From: Ornithinibacillus massiliensis
GTDB taxonomy: Bacteria > Bacillota > Bacilli > Bacillales > Amphibacillaceae
Reading direction: 5' to 3'
Assembly: GCF_018310345.1 (NCBI RefSeq)
Contig: NZ_JAGXBY010000003.1
Location: forward strand, 620,001 to 684,000
DNA: 64,000 bases
The position numbers and the translations under genes were made by a program. A model generated the notes under the pieces. The model saw only the letters and a program-made list of their open reading frames with translations. It made no database searches and was not told the origin of the DNA. How positions within the stretch are numbered: position 1 is the stretch's first letter; every line of letters begins with the position of its first letter. Positions 45,260 through 54,779 of the stretch are shown one piece after another.

Positions 45260-46994
45260 GATTCATCACCTCTGTTTCACCATCTAGATTATTTAACTGG
45301 ACAGCTTGTTGAATTCTTTCTTGATTAATATTTTGATACAAATACCCGAAACCTATATTTTGCATTGTTGGTATTAGTATTTTCACACAATTAAAGCCAA
45401 GAATTTTTAAGGTACGACTCGATAAATTTGCTTGATAGACTTCATGATGGGGAGTGAGCTTATTTATAATATTGTCAAAAAGCTCTCGTTGTGATGAGAA
45501 TTTGTTTAGGTATGTGGAGCGTTTTTTCATAAGTTCATTTGCATCTATAATACGCTTAGTGTGAATAGCAAAATCGAAAGCAAATCTCATCTTTGGTGAT
45601 GAATATAAATATAAATGATCTTCTAGCTTTTTAATCTTTCTATAATCCTCCATGAAATCAGTTGGTTTAACACCTTTATAAATTAATTTTTGATATCCAA
45701 TAAAAGACCTAATTGATGTGGATGCTTCCACAAGTGCAGATTCAATCGCCTCCTCTGGATTAATATTTGTTCCAGCTGTTGTATATAGGGCAATTCTATC
45801 TTCATCTGTCTCTTTATCTTCTAGTTCAAGCAAGACCCAAAACGAGGGGACTTCACTTTCAAGAGTTACGTCAAAGATATGTACCTTATATCCAATTGAC
45901 TGTAAATAGGCAATCATCAAGTTGATGTTTTTATTTCCAATATTTTCTATACCTTCTACTCTTAATGGACTTGATTTAGAATACCAATGTACTAAAAAAG
46001 AATCTCGTTCAATTACCTCAAATAAACCACCAATTGATGCTTCAATCTCGTTCGATCCTAGCGCAATACCGTTTGAACTATCGAGAATGTAACGTTTGTC
46101 GTGTGGTTTTTCATAAAAATCATGTGTCGAGAAGTAAATAACTTCTTCTGGAACTAATATATATCTCTTATCATTGAATGAATATACATATCTCCAAAAT
46201 ATATCAGTCTCCGTTGAATATTTTTCAACTTGTACAAAATCTTCCGTGAACAATGATTCTGGTAGACGAAGAAATTGATGAAGCGAGATAAATTGCTGTT
46301 TTTCCTCCATAAGAGATTGTTCACTGGTGTAGTAACTACTAGTTGTTGGAGGGGCAATTCCGTGAAACCTTTCTAACCCTTCTAATATAGAAGTAAAAAA
46401 TGAACCTTTATATGTACTCCGCCTCCCATGTGCATCAAATTTTCTTCTCCCTAACGTTACATACAAACTGATAAGGGGCATACTATCAGATATATTACGG
46501 CTATGTGTATCAAAAAGACCGAACAGTGGATGTAAAAAGCTCTCTATATTATTTTGTAGGACCTTTATTACCTCATCAAATTCTCTTTCTCTAAATCCAT
46601 CATTTAATCGATCGTTTACAGAAATTATCGCAGTTTCCTTTAATAGGTTAATGGACTCTTTTTCACCACAAACAGAACATTGAGGATATTTAATCATAAA
46701 GAGTTTAATAATATCTTTCGTTAGTAGGTTATAGGCAAAATAGTAATGCCCTTCCTCCTCCATAACCTTCTGTTTTAGTTCTTCGATAATCTTTAAATCA
46801 ACTTGATTTAAATCAGGTCTACTGAAATGTTGATTCAAACCTTTATCTTCTACTCTCTTCCGAACACATTCTATACATCCTAATTTATGCGACTTATAAG
46901 CTACAACAACATATTGATTAATTTCAAGAGAAGCTACAACCGTTCTCCTAGACTCTAGAATTTTGATTTTTCTCCACCTCAATCTTTCGAACAA
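45237..46994 (-). CDS. YcaO-type cyclodehydratase with N-terminal zinc domain
   Basis: About 585 residues. Residues ~25-125 hold a Cys4 site (C40-IE-C43 and C106-SV-C109), resembling the tail of a cyclodehydratase C protein. Residues ~165-585 are a TOMM YcaO: ATP/Mg-binding acidic residues lie in SILEGLERF, GLFEVIERDSF (326-329) and ALVEASTS (about 420-427). The C-terminus NREPHPFP matches the proline-rich YcaO ending. It would convert core Cys (and Ser/Thr) to azolines with ATP. The start is uncertain: the TTG at 46994 has no good ribosome site. It overlaps the 541-residue gene. Confidence 0.88.
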   Translation of the reverse strand: MFERLRWRKIKILESRRTVVASLEINQYVVVAYKSHKLGCIECVRKRVEDKGLNQHFSRPDLNQVDLKIIEELKQKVMEEEGHYYFAYNLLTKDIIKLFMIKYPQCSVCGEKESINLLKETAIISVNDRLNDGFREREFDEVIKVLQNNIESFLHPLFGLFDTHSRNISDSMPLISLYVTLGRRKFDAHGRRSTYKGSFFTSILEGLERFHGIAPPTTSSYYTSEQSLMEEKQQFISLHQFLRLPESLFTEDFVQVEKYSTETDIFWRYVYSFNDKRYILVPEEVIYFSTHDFYEKPHDKRYILDSSNGIALGSNEIEASIGGLFEVIERDSFLVHWYSKSSPLRVEGIENIGNKNINLMIAYLQSIGYKVHIFDVTLESEVPSFWVLLELEDKETDEDRIALYTTAGTNINPEEAIESALVEASTSIRSFIGYQKLIYKGVKPTDFMEDYRKIKKLEDHLYLYSSPKMRFAFDFAIHTKRIIDANELMKKRSTYLNKFSSQRELFDNIINKLTPHHEVYQANLSSRTLKILGFNCVKILIPTMQNIGFGYLYQNINQERIQQAVQLNNLDGETEVMNREPHPFP

Positions 46995-48573
46995 TTAAAT
47001 TAGATTCATGTAATTGTTCTTCATACTTCCATGCACTTTCCAATAGATATAAGTTAGAGTGCTTAAATACCTGTAATCCATTTTCTATAAATTCTTTTTC
47101 ATTAGGTATATCCAAGCTAATATATTCATGATTATCCGTTTGAAGTAATGCTTCTTTATCAATCGAATTGATAGCTGTTAAAATATTCGTGATTCTTTTA
47201 TTGGAATTAAACTTAATTAATATATAATTTAATGCTAACTCAACCATTTTTTCTTCAATGTTTAATGTCCTTTTTTCATCTGAGTACATTTTATCTTTTC
47301 CATGATCTAATAAGTAAACAATATATGAACTAGAATTGATATACTTTTTAACATAAAAATCTATATCCATATTTAGTATAGTAAAATAGTTGTTTAAATC
47401 ATTATTAGGATAATTCACTCGCTCTACCTTCTGAACCGTAAAAGGTTCATCCACATATTGTAGTAGAAATAGCACCTTATCTAGATAATAAGACTCGTTA
47501 GTAGAAATCATCCATTTGCTTTGTTTTAGATCCCTATTAAAATAGTATTCTAGACCTTTTTTTATAGTTTCCATAGCTATTTCAATATAATCGACACCTG
47601 CATAAACAAAAGTGTCGTTCGTTGATCTATCGGATAGAGAATAAGTAGTGTATCCCATTTGAAATAAGTCAGCATATTGTTCATCCTTCCAACCTGAAAT
47701 AGAAATTGGTATAGTTGGATTGTTATTGATGAACGACTCAAAATTTCCAATGTAATCTAGCTTTTCCTTAGAACGCTTAGGTTTTGGAAAAGAAAATTCT
47801 TCAACTGTCTGCATGAAATCTTCTTCCTCTAAATCATATTCATAAAATTTCCCTTCTTTATTTAAGGAAAAAGTAGATTTAGATATACCCACTATAGATT
47901 TAATAACATATAACATGGCATAGTATGGACCCACTTTGTATAATAAAGATTCTTTAGAAATCAAATGTTCCTTATTCTCTATAGGTTTGTAATTTTGAGC
48001 TAGCTTATTCGTACTCCCGATTATTTTATCCGCTGATAAAGATAGCTCGATAATATTATGATGAATAAATTCATTCTCCATCGTAATTATCCAATCACTA
48101 TCCTTAAGTTCTCCTCCTATTTCTTGTGAAACAGTCATATCATTTTCAATCAATAGATCTCTTAATATCGGAAATTGCTGGTCGACTTCTGGCGTGATAT
48201 GTATTACCGCTTCGTCTAATAAACGGCAACTATGAAGAATATCCTTATCTGTGGGTAAATACTGAGACAAAACTCTAAACCAACTATTCTTGAAATAGCT
48301 AGATAAACCATAAGAATTAGAATAGATGAAAATGGCTCCGATTTCATATAGCACTTTCAATAAACGTATAATATATTTTTGATCTTCATGACTTTTCAAG
48401 TAATCACTAATTACTAGCTCACGTTTAGAAGCATTAAGAAGATCTATTAATAACTCATATTGTTCTTGAGACGTCTCTATGGATACCTCTAGAAAATACG
48501 TTTTAATAATACTTTTATTTTCATCCAAGTAAACCATTGTATTTTGTCGATTTAATATCAGTAATCCATCCAT
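46948..48573 (-). CDS. Ocin-ThiF-like F protein (leader-binding partner of YcaO)
   Basis: 541 residues. Residues ~10-85 fit a winged-helix RiPP recognition element (beta strands, then SKRELVISDYLKSH, helix, LLKVLYEIGAI). Residues ~105-180 resemble the Rossmann part of ThiF-like proteins (AVIHITPEVDQQFPILRDLL, then DSDWIITMEN) but without the ATP motifs. This is the architecture of the TOMM F protein/TclI group, which binds the leader and hands it to the cyclodehydratase. Its ATG directly follows the stop of the LanB-type gene, and its end overlaps the YcaO gene. Family assignment is by pattern, moderately sure. Confidence 0.65.
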   Translation of the reverse strand: MDGLLILNRQNTMVYLDENKSIIKTYFLEVSIETSQEQYELLIDLLNASKRELVISDYLKSHEDQKYIIRLLKVLYEIGAIFIYSNSYGLSSYFKNSWFRVLSQYLPTDKDILHSCRLLDEAVIHITPEVDQQFPILRDLLIENDMTVSQEIGGELKDSDWIITMENEFIHHNIIELSLSADKIIGSTNKLAQNYKPIENKEHLISKESLLYKVGPYYAMLYVIKSIVGISKSTFSLNKEGKFYEYDLEEEDFMQTVEEFSFPKPKRSKEKLDYIGNFESFINNNPTIPISISGWKDEQYADLFQMGYTTYSLSDRSTNDTFVYAGVDYIEIAMETIKKGLEYYFNRDLKQSKWMISTNESYYLDKVLFLLQYVDEPFTVQKVERVNYPNNDLNNYFTILNMDIDFYVKKYINSSSYIVYLLDHGKDKMYSDEKRTLNIEEKMVELALNYILIKFNSNKRITNILTAINSIDKEALLQTDNHEYISLDIPNEKEFIENGLQVFKHSNLYLLESAWKYEEQLHESNLIVRKIEVEKNQNSRV

Positions 48574-51123
48574 TTAAGCTTCACCCTTCTGATAAATTTC
48601 AAAATTAAACTCTTTAGCATTGGGACCTGAGTTGCTCAAATATTCTTCCATAAAAAAAAGATCATAAATTGACTTCTCAAACTTATCCACCACTTCTTTT
48701 TCAAATACTTTTACAGATAAAGGATTTTCTATGTTAATGTAGAGAGGTTTAAATTTAAAAAGTTCCTCATCATTTAGCTGTGAACTTCGATCAATGACGA
48801 CAAAGAATTCTTTATCTAGTTCCAATTTTGAGAAAACTAAATTTAAACGTCTGTAATACTCAAAATCACTTTCTTCATCTTTTCTTGTTAATTCCTCTTG
48901 TATGTAGGTTAAACGAATCCTCTTTCTATTAAGCACTATATTGCCATAAGAGATTCTTGGTATAATTTCTTCCTTTATCATCTCTCCTAATTTGTAATAC
49001 ATCGCTCCTGATGTAAACATTTGTAATAGTATTGCTATATATCCAGGCATGTATGTAGGAGTAAGAGATCCTCTAAAACAGATTTTTGCTTCCTTACCAT
49101 CTCTATCAATAAATCTAAATAAATTATCACTGACGTTTACTTTAAAATCTTCGACCTTATGAAGCAATTCATTATCCTTAATAGAGAATCTCCGGTTTCC
49201 AACGCCTACTGTATAGCACTCTCTACTAAGTCGATGTTCCTTCACATTACCATTAAAACCGTACGTATCTGATAATTCATAGTAATTATTATCATCATAG
49301 AAATCCTTTGTATAAACCTGATAATCTTCACTATCAAATAAATATTCTATAAAATAATTCATGAATCGTGCCAGGTATCTTTCCTGACCTTCATATAAAG
49401 AATTTATTATTAATTTATCCTGATTAATTTGGGCAAAGACACCAGTACTTATCCCCTTCTCTTTTCTAATCTTTTTAGGGATTTTTTGGATATAGGTGTC
49501 AATCAATCTTGTGATATCGATAGAGTCAGATGAGTAGTTCTTACATAAACTATTTAATTCTGCTATAAAGCTAAATTTTATATTATCTAGTTCTTTTAGT
49601 TCGTCTGAATAAAATTGATCCGATGCAATAAATGCGGGATTTTCCCAATAGTTCGTCATATCCTTGGATAAATCAAACAAAATAGAGAAGAAATCACTAT
49701 CCATCTCTAGGAAATCCTGTTTACGAATACTTTTTAATCTAGCAGCAAATTCATACCGTAATCTGATACTAGTATCAAAAATAAGTGAAAATGTTTGTAT
49801 TTGTTTAAGCGGACTAATGAATCTATTCATTATTTCACTGTCGATATATTCTACCTCAGTATAATAACCGTCTTCATAGAATACTTGATTAGGAGCAAAT
49901 TTAATACCTGTTTTCTCACTTATTTCTTTCAAAATAATATTTAGTTTTTTATAATAGTAATGTTTTTCATTGATATCTTCTGCAAAAGATACTTGTTTAG
50001 ACAATTCATAGATTTTATTAAGATACGTTATTAATTCTGAGTAGGGTCCTTCTTCCAATAAAGGAATTAGCTTGCTTTTGATATCTTCGAAAAAGACTTC
50101 ATACTTTGTTTCATCAAATCCTATTACTGGAATTAATAGCCCTATTTTTAGGTAGTTACGAATGATTGCAAGTATCTTCTCCTTTTGTATTTCTTTTCCT
50201 ATAGCAGTATGCAGTTCAGCGAAGGATATATAGTTATCCATTTCTTTTTCATTAAAAAGGGCAACTAATGACTGCGGTATTTTCAACTTTCCTAATCGTT
50301 CCTCTGAAAGAAAGACTTTTGTTCGGTTAGAATTTTCTTTTTTTGAAAGAAACTCAATGTAATGTACCCCATTTTCCAAGGTAATTGAAAATGGTGGGAT
50401 CGTATATTTCGTCTTCTCAATAAACAAATTAGAGTTAAATAAATAATAATAAGTCAATTTATAAACAAATGTATAATTTAAAGAAACTGATTTTTGATAT
50501 TCATTAGCTAACGTATTACGATTAGATAATTCCGCTCTCCCGACATTAGTAATATTACTAAATGGACTCGTTTTTAGAGCTGATCGACTAATAAAATTAT
50601 ATAAGGTACCTTCTAACTTACGATGTTTACTTTTATGTTCTTCTAAAGGTGTGTTCAAATAAGATGTTAATTTAGAATAAATCTGTGGATTAATCAAATG
50701 TAATCCGTTTGATATAAACAAATTTTCTTCAAGGATATCTTTAAACCGTTGCCTTACTTCTGTTAAATTTCTTTCATACATTAGTTTTGCGCTTTCTGAT
50801 AACTGAATATAATGTCGATATAATCCGATAAATCTACTTATTTCTTCATTTAGAGTAATTGGAATAAATGCTTGTATATTATCTGAACTATTTACAAATC
50901 TTTGATACTTATTCTTTCTTAAATATCTAATAGAATTCAATAGGTAAGGATTATTTGTGTTTTTAAGCATTTTGTTTAGAGAGTCAATTATTTTATCACG
51001 GTAACTATTTAATAATAATTCTACGTGATCAATTTCAAGAAATACGTCGGTATCAAAATCATGTTTTATTGCACTTTTTTCTAATATATTTTCTCTTTTT
51101 AATACAAATGGATTTAAAGTCAT
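48574..51123 (-). CDS. LanB-type dehydratase, glutamylation (N-terminal) domain protein
   Basis: 849 residues, the size of split LanB glutamylation proteins in thiopeptide clusters (TclK/TbtB-like). The signature R180-SALKTSPFSNITNVG is the conserved glutamyl-tRNA-handling loop of the lantibiotic dehydratase N domain. A C-terminal block (FRGSLTPTYMPGYIAILLQM) fits as well. It would use Glu-tRNA to activate Ser/Thr as esters; the eliminating SpaB_C domain is absent here and encoded separately. The ATG follows GGGTG. Codon and base use match the island. Confidence 0.9.
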   Translation of the reverse strand: MTLNPFVLKRENILEKSAIKHDFDTDVFLEIDHVELLLNSYRDKIIDSLNKMLKNTNNPYLLNSIRYLRKNKYQRFVNSSDNIQAFIPITLNEEISRFIGLYRHYIQLSESAKLMYERNLTEVRQRFKDILEENLFISNGLHLINPQIYSKLTSYLNTPLEEHKSKHRKLEGTLYNFISRSALKTSPFSNITNVGRAELSNRNTLANEYQKSVSLNYTFVYKLTYYYLFNSNLFIEKTKYTIPPFSITLENGVHYIEFLSKKENSNRTKVFLSEERLGKLKIPQSLVALFNEKEMDNYISFAELHTAIGKEIQKEKILAIIRNYLKIGLLIPVIGFDETKYEVFFEDIKSKLIPLLEEGPYSELITYLNKIYELSKQVSFAEDINEKHYYYKKLNIILKEISEKTGIKFAPNQVFYEDGYYTEVEYIDSEIMNRFISPLKQIQTFSLIFDTSIRLRYEFAARLKSIRKQDFLEMDSDFFSILFDLSKDMTNYWENPAFIASDQFYSDELKELDNIKFSFIAELNSLCKNYSSDSIDITRLIDTYIQKIPKKIRKEKGISTGVFAQINQDKLIINSLYEGQERYLARFMNYFIEYLFDSEDYQVYTKDFYDDNNYYELSDTYGFNGNVKEHRLSRECYTVGVGNRRFSIKDNELLHKVEDFKVNVSDNLFRFIDRDGKEAKICFRGSLTPTYMPGYIAILLQMFTSGAMYYKLGEMIKEEIIPRISYGNIVLNRKRIRLTYIQEELTRKDEESDFEYYRRLNLVFSKLELDKEFFVVIDRSSQLNDEELFKFKPLYINIENPLSVKVFEKEVVDKFEKSIYDLFFMEEYLSNSGPNAKEFNFEIYQKGEA

Positions 51124-51145
51124 TAGTTAACACCCAAATCCTTTA

Positions 51146-52198
51146 TTAGATTTTATACAGAACTTCACCATTAAAATAATCATCATAATATTTTACAACA
51201 GAATAGGCATAGAATTGTTTCTCTGCCATGCTTTGTTCAAATAATGGCAGACTTAGGTAAAATAAATTAACAATGTCCCTAAATACAAGCATTTTTTTAG
51301 AGTGAAGAAATTGTTCTAGTTCTCCAGTTTCATCTAAACTTAATAAATCCGTATGAAATTCATTATTTAAAGGAGCAAGTTCCCTTTTCAACAACTCTAG
51401 TTGTGGCTTTAATCCTACTCCTTCTTCTGGATCATCATAATTGTCTATACTAAAGCTATCATTCATCTCCATTGCTATATTAGTCCATCTAGCTTCCCAT
51501 TCTTGCATCAATTCAATAATATCATCTCTCAAAATGATTTCATTGTTATGAAATAGTTGCGTTCTTTTCTTTTCAAAATTAATCTTAATATTACTATTCA
51601 AACCTCTTGCTTCAATATTTGATAAGAACCCTTGTGCATGAGATAAAAATGTTAAATGTCCATTTTTGGGGCCATCCTCATATAATGAGGCAATAAAGCG
51701 AAACTGGTGTAAAAATAGATGTGCTCTTTCTACTATCGATAATTCATGGTATTTCTCCAAAATCTTTAGGTAAATATCATTTAGATCACATCGATACTTA
51801 TCGAAAGTCTTTCGGTGTTGTTTCGAATTATAGATTCCACTTTTCCTAGGCCTTGAAAGAACATGACCATGCTCATGTAATAAATTGATATCAACATTAT
51901 CTCGATATTCAAGTTCAACTAATGTTCTTTGTTTTTCCCGATATAATTGTTGTTTTTGCCTAAGATATTCGTGATTAATTGGATTTCTATTGATATAATC
52001 ACGTACAAATTCTTTTATTTCATCCACTAGAAACCTCTCTTCAGAACCATTGCGGAATACTACCAGTGTGTTTGGTCCATGTTGCCAATCGTTATCAAGG
52101 TAATAACTACCCTGTAAATTCCTAAGCGTAGTATTACTAGTCATTTCTAGGATTAGTGGTATCTTACTTTCCGCATAGTTATAAATACTAATAGGCAT
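51146..52198 (-). CDS. Second, divergent SpaB_C-type protein (candidate [4+2] pyridine synthase or eliminase)
   Basis: 350 residues. The N-terminal pattern W38-QHGPNTLVVF aligns with the WxxGPHxRxxF motif of SpaB_C proteins, with Asn replacing His. A second family block is SHAQGFL at 186-192. The middle (REKQRTLVELEYRDN, then GHVLSRPRKSG) is what TclM/TbtD-like proteins show between them. With the 272-residue protein it gives the pair of stand-alone SpaB_C proteins typical for thiopeptides. The ATG follows AGAGGTG. Family placement is fairly sure; the reaction is inferred. Confidence 0.65.
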   Translation of the reverse strand: MPISIYNYAESKIPLILEMTSNTTLRNLQGSYYLDNDWQHGPNTLVVFRNGSEERFLVDEIKEFVRDYINRNPINHEYLRQKQQLYREKQRTLVELEYRDNVDINLLHEHGHVLSRPRKSGIYNSKQHRKTFDKYRCDLNDIYLKILEKYHELSIVERAHLFLHQFRFIASLYEDGPKNGHLTFLSHAQGFLSNIEARGLNSNIKINFEKKRTQLFHNNEIILRDDIIELMQEWEARWTNIAMEMNDSFSIDNYDDPEEGVGLKPQLELLKRELAPLNNEFHTDLLSLDETGELEQFLHSKKMLVFRDIVNLFYLSLPLFEQSMAEKQFYAYSVVKYYDDYFNGEVLYKI

Positions 52199-52245
52199 AC
52201 AAATAGCACCTCTTTTAGCTAATTTAGTTTAACTTGCATTATCAT

Positions 52246-54657
52246 CTAGTTTAATACTGACATTCTATGGTTATCTAGGTAGTTTAAATCTAATAGTCTA
52301 TCTATCGTTTTCTTATACAAACTGTCTGCTACGTCAACATTAATTTTAAATTTATTAATTACCTCCTCTCTAATCAATTCACTAGAAGCACCCTTTAACA
52401 AACCTTCAAATACCAACGCAACAGCTGTAGGGATTTTCAATAATTTTAAACTTCTATTTTCCACGATAATTGGCTCGTCTTGTATGTATAATAGGTAAAT
52501 ATGCTCTTTTATTAAAGAATTACTATTAGAAATGATGTCGTTTGAGAACATATGTGTATTAAATGGTGTGGAAACTTTAACATCTTGATATTTAGCATTG
52601 ATAAATAACGGGACATTCTTCAACAAGTGTTTGATGATATTGGAAATATTTATATATTCACCAATATATTGGTTTTTCCTTCTAATCTCACAATACTGTT
52701 CTCTATTCATGTAATTAGGGAGCATCGCACATTTAGAACAACTATCTTTCACTGGGCAAATATTACATCCACGAAGCTCTTGCTCTTCTTCAGAGATTTG
52801 TAAAGCGTTACCAACCAGATTTATATAAGAATCTGAAAGTTTGCCAATTGCTTTGCTACATCCTCCACAAGGTAGAATATTTTGACTCTCATCTAAATTA
52901 AAGCGATGTAGTTTTGCTAATGCACAGTGTTCAGCCCTACCCCACCTACAAGCGTCCAATAGAAAACTTGATATTTCATAAAAGTTACGGAACTGTCCTG
53001 TTTGCACAAAATATTCAACATCATTTATAAAATGCTCGAGATCTTGCTCTGTATTAATAGACAAAAAATTGTATTCATCTAATAGCTGCTCATCATTAAC
53101 TTCAGAATAAGGTGTTTTAAGAACTTCGATTTCTAAGGAATGGTGATGGTCATCTATTTGAAGTGTCTCAATATATTTCCTTCCTGTTTTGTACACTTGA
53201 TGGTAGTGTGGTAAGAAAACATCTTGTTTTCTAGCTTCATCTTTGTTAAAGTCAAATACTTCATTTGTCTCCCGTATTGCACCACCTTCATTAATGCTAT
53301 ATAACAAACCTTCTACAGAAGACAATCTTTCTTGTCCTGAATCATAAATGACAGCACTATTAATACCTAAAAAATTACTTAAATTACGATAAGTATTCTT
53401 ACCTAATTGTTTATCCTTAACAGCAACATGTTTACTATTACCACCAGCAAAGTTATAAGGATAGTAGCCTGTTAAGAAAGAAATATAACCATTTATAAGA
53501 GCACCTTCAACTCTCATTGATAATGAATTCTGTTGCTGATTTTGCAAAATCCCACCTAAATATTGCGGAATTTCACGACTAAAATTCCCTCGATCCCTAA
53601 CTTTATCCATATCATTATGAAGTAAAATTCTAATGTCACCCTCAAATAGCTTTGAGTATACCGAACTATTGATAAACTTTAATAGTTGATTGGAGTTTAC
53701 ATTTTTGTTATTTTCTAGTAAAATAGGACTATACGAAATATTCCCTTTATAACTACTCATTGTTTTATAAATTCTATCAAATTTAGAAATAATATCTTCA
53801 TAATCAATTTCTTGTATAAGAATCTCTAACCTATTAAATTTTGAATGTGCCAATTTCTTGAGAATATCGTCTGACAATTTGTTAAGGCTAACTCTCGCTG
53901 AGAATGTAAACGAATACTCTTCGGGATTCATAACATTCATTAGAGAATTGAATAATTCTAAATTATTGAGAATATCGTGATCCAAAAAGTTAATCGTGCC
54001 ACTAACTCCTTTTGATTCAAATAATCGAAGGTCATCAATAATTTGGTTTACTATATATTTATGCTCTAATCTTAAAGAGTCAGTGAGGTTAAATAAATTT
54101 AATCTCATGCCATAGTTATTCACTTGTCTTACTTGTATATTTCCGTTCTGATATGGAGATAGTGTATTTTGAGTAGATAGATTGAAAGATGCATAATGAC
54201 TCCGATTTTCTACGAAAGTGGATGCTTTTATAGGCAAATCGTTAACTAACTCAATTAGTATTTGTAATACCTTTTCAGCTAAGTTATCAGAGATTAGCAG
54301 GTCATAAGAAACTTGTTTAGAAATGAAATTATTATAATCATTAGAGACAAAACCAGTCCAAATTATTGTATAATCAATCTGTTTTAACCTTTCAGAAACT
54401 ATATGGGTAATATCGAAGTTCTTTTCATCAATATAAAAAATTATGATTTTATTACCTATAGCTGCTATATCATCTTCTAGATCGTAAATTAATTTAAGGT
54501 TTTTCTCAATATATTGGGTTGTGCTTATACCTTCTTCAGCTAAATAGTTACGTATATAAGATAAATCAAAATGATTATCTGCGGTTATTAAATTATCATT
54601 ATCTTTTTTAAAATAAACTAATGTTGCACAAGAATGTATTTGGACCATCCAATTCAC
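52246..54657 (-). CDS. B12-binding/radical-SAM/SPASM-like protein lacking the CxxxCxxC motif
   Basis: 803 residues. Residues ~1-140 look like a B12-binding-type Rossmann domain. Residues ~180-330 follow the radical SAM barrel (KGVSGTINFLDHDIL, SFTFSARVSLNKLSDDILKKL, FNRLEILIQEID), but where CPxRCxFC is expected the sequence reads NNYGMRLNLFN (180-190). Residues 570-656 are SPASM-like: C570, C578, C597, C600, then C631xxC634x5C640xxC643 and C656. Residues ~715-795 resemble a PqqD/RRE peptide-binding domain. It directly follows the precursor gene. No SAM chemistry is expected unless another cluster binds; a scaffold or leader-binding role is possible. Confidence 0.6.
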   Translation of the reverse strand: MNWMVQIHSCATLVYFKKDNDNLITADNHFDLSYIRNYLAEEGISTTQYIEKNLKLIYDLEDDIAAIGNKIIIFYIDEKNFDITHIVSERLKQIDYTIIWTGFVSNDYNNFISKQVSYDLLISDNLAEKVLQILIELVNDLPIKASTFVENRSHYASFNLSTQNTLSPYQNGNIQVRQVNNYGMRLNLFNLTDSLRLEHKYIVNQIIDDLRLFESKGVSGTINFLDHDILNNLELFNSLMNVMNPEEYSFTFSARVSLNKLSDDILKKLAHSKFNRLEILIQEIDYEDIISKFDRIYKTMSSYKGNISYSPILLENNKNVNSNQLLKFINSSVYSKLFEGDIRILLHNDMDKVRDRGNFSREIPQYLGGILQNQQQNSLSMRVEGALINGYISFLTGYYPYNFAGGNSKHVAVKDKQLGKNTYRNLSNFLGINSAVIYDSGQERLSSVEGLLYSINEGGAIRETNEVFDFNKDEARKQDVFLPHYHQVYKTGRKYIETLQIDDHHHSLEIEVLKTPYSEVNDEQLLDEYNFLSINTEQDLEHFINDVEYFVQTGQFRNFYEISSFLLDACRWGRAEHCALAKLHRFNLDESQNILPCGGCSKAIGKLSDSYINLVGNALQISEEEQELRGCNICPVKDSCSKCAMLPNYMNREQYCEIRRKNQYIGEYINISNIIKHLLKNVPLFINAKYQDVKVSTPFNTHMFSNDIISNSNSLIKEHIYLLYIQDEPIIVENRSLKLLKIPTAVALVFEGLLKGASSELIREEVINKFKINVDVADSLYKKTIDRLLDLNYLDNHRMSVLN

Positions 54658-54710
54658 AACCTTTTACGGATATTACAAAATTAAATTGTTTAATATAATA
54701 TTTTGGGATT

Positions 54711-54752
54711 AGAAGGGTTGGCTTAACCCATAGTCAATTAGACAACCCTTCT
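54711..54752 (-). terminator. Stem-loop after the precursor gene (partial terminator/processing site)
   Basis: 10-bp perfect stem AGAAGGGTTG/CAACCCTTCT (54711-54720 with 54743-54752), 22-base loop with an alternative inner pairing (GGGTTG/AACCC). There is no T-run. Placed between precursor and maturation genes, it would favour a high precursor-to-enzyme ratio. Confidence 0.6.
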
Positions 54753-54779
54753 AAAACATGTTTTACCTTAGAAGTGAAA

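Noticed and set aside
45718-45909. 63-codon plus-strand frame with a Ser-rich product inside the YcaO gene
   Set aside because: Antisense shadow of a conserved YcaO segment; no ribosome site.
52246-54657. Ordinary active B12-dependent radical SAM enzyme
   Set aside because: No CxxxCxxC or close variant occurs in residues 1-560 (only Cys10 is present there), so standard SAM cleavage cannot be supported.
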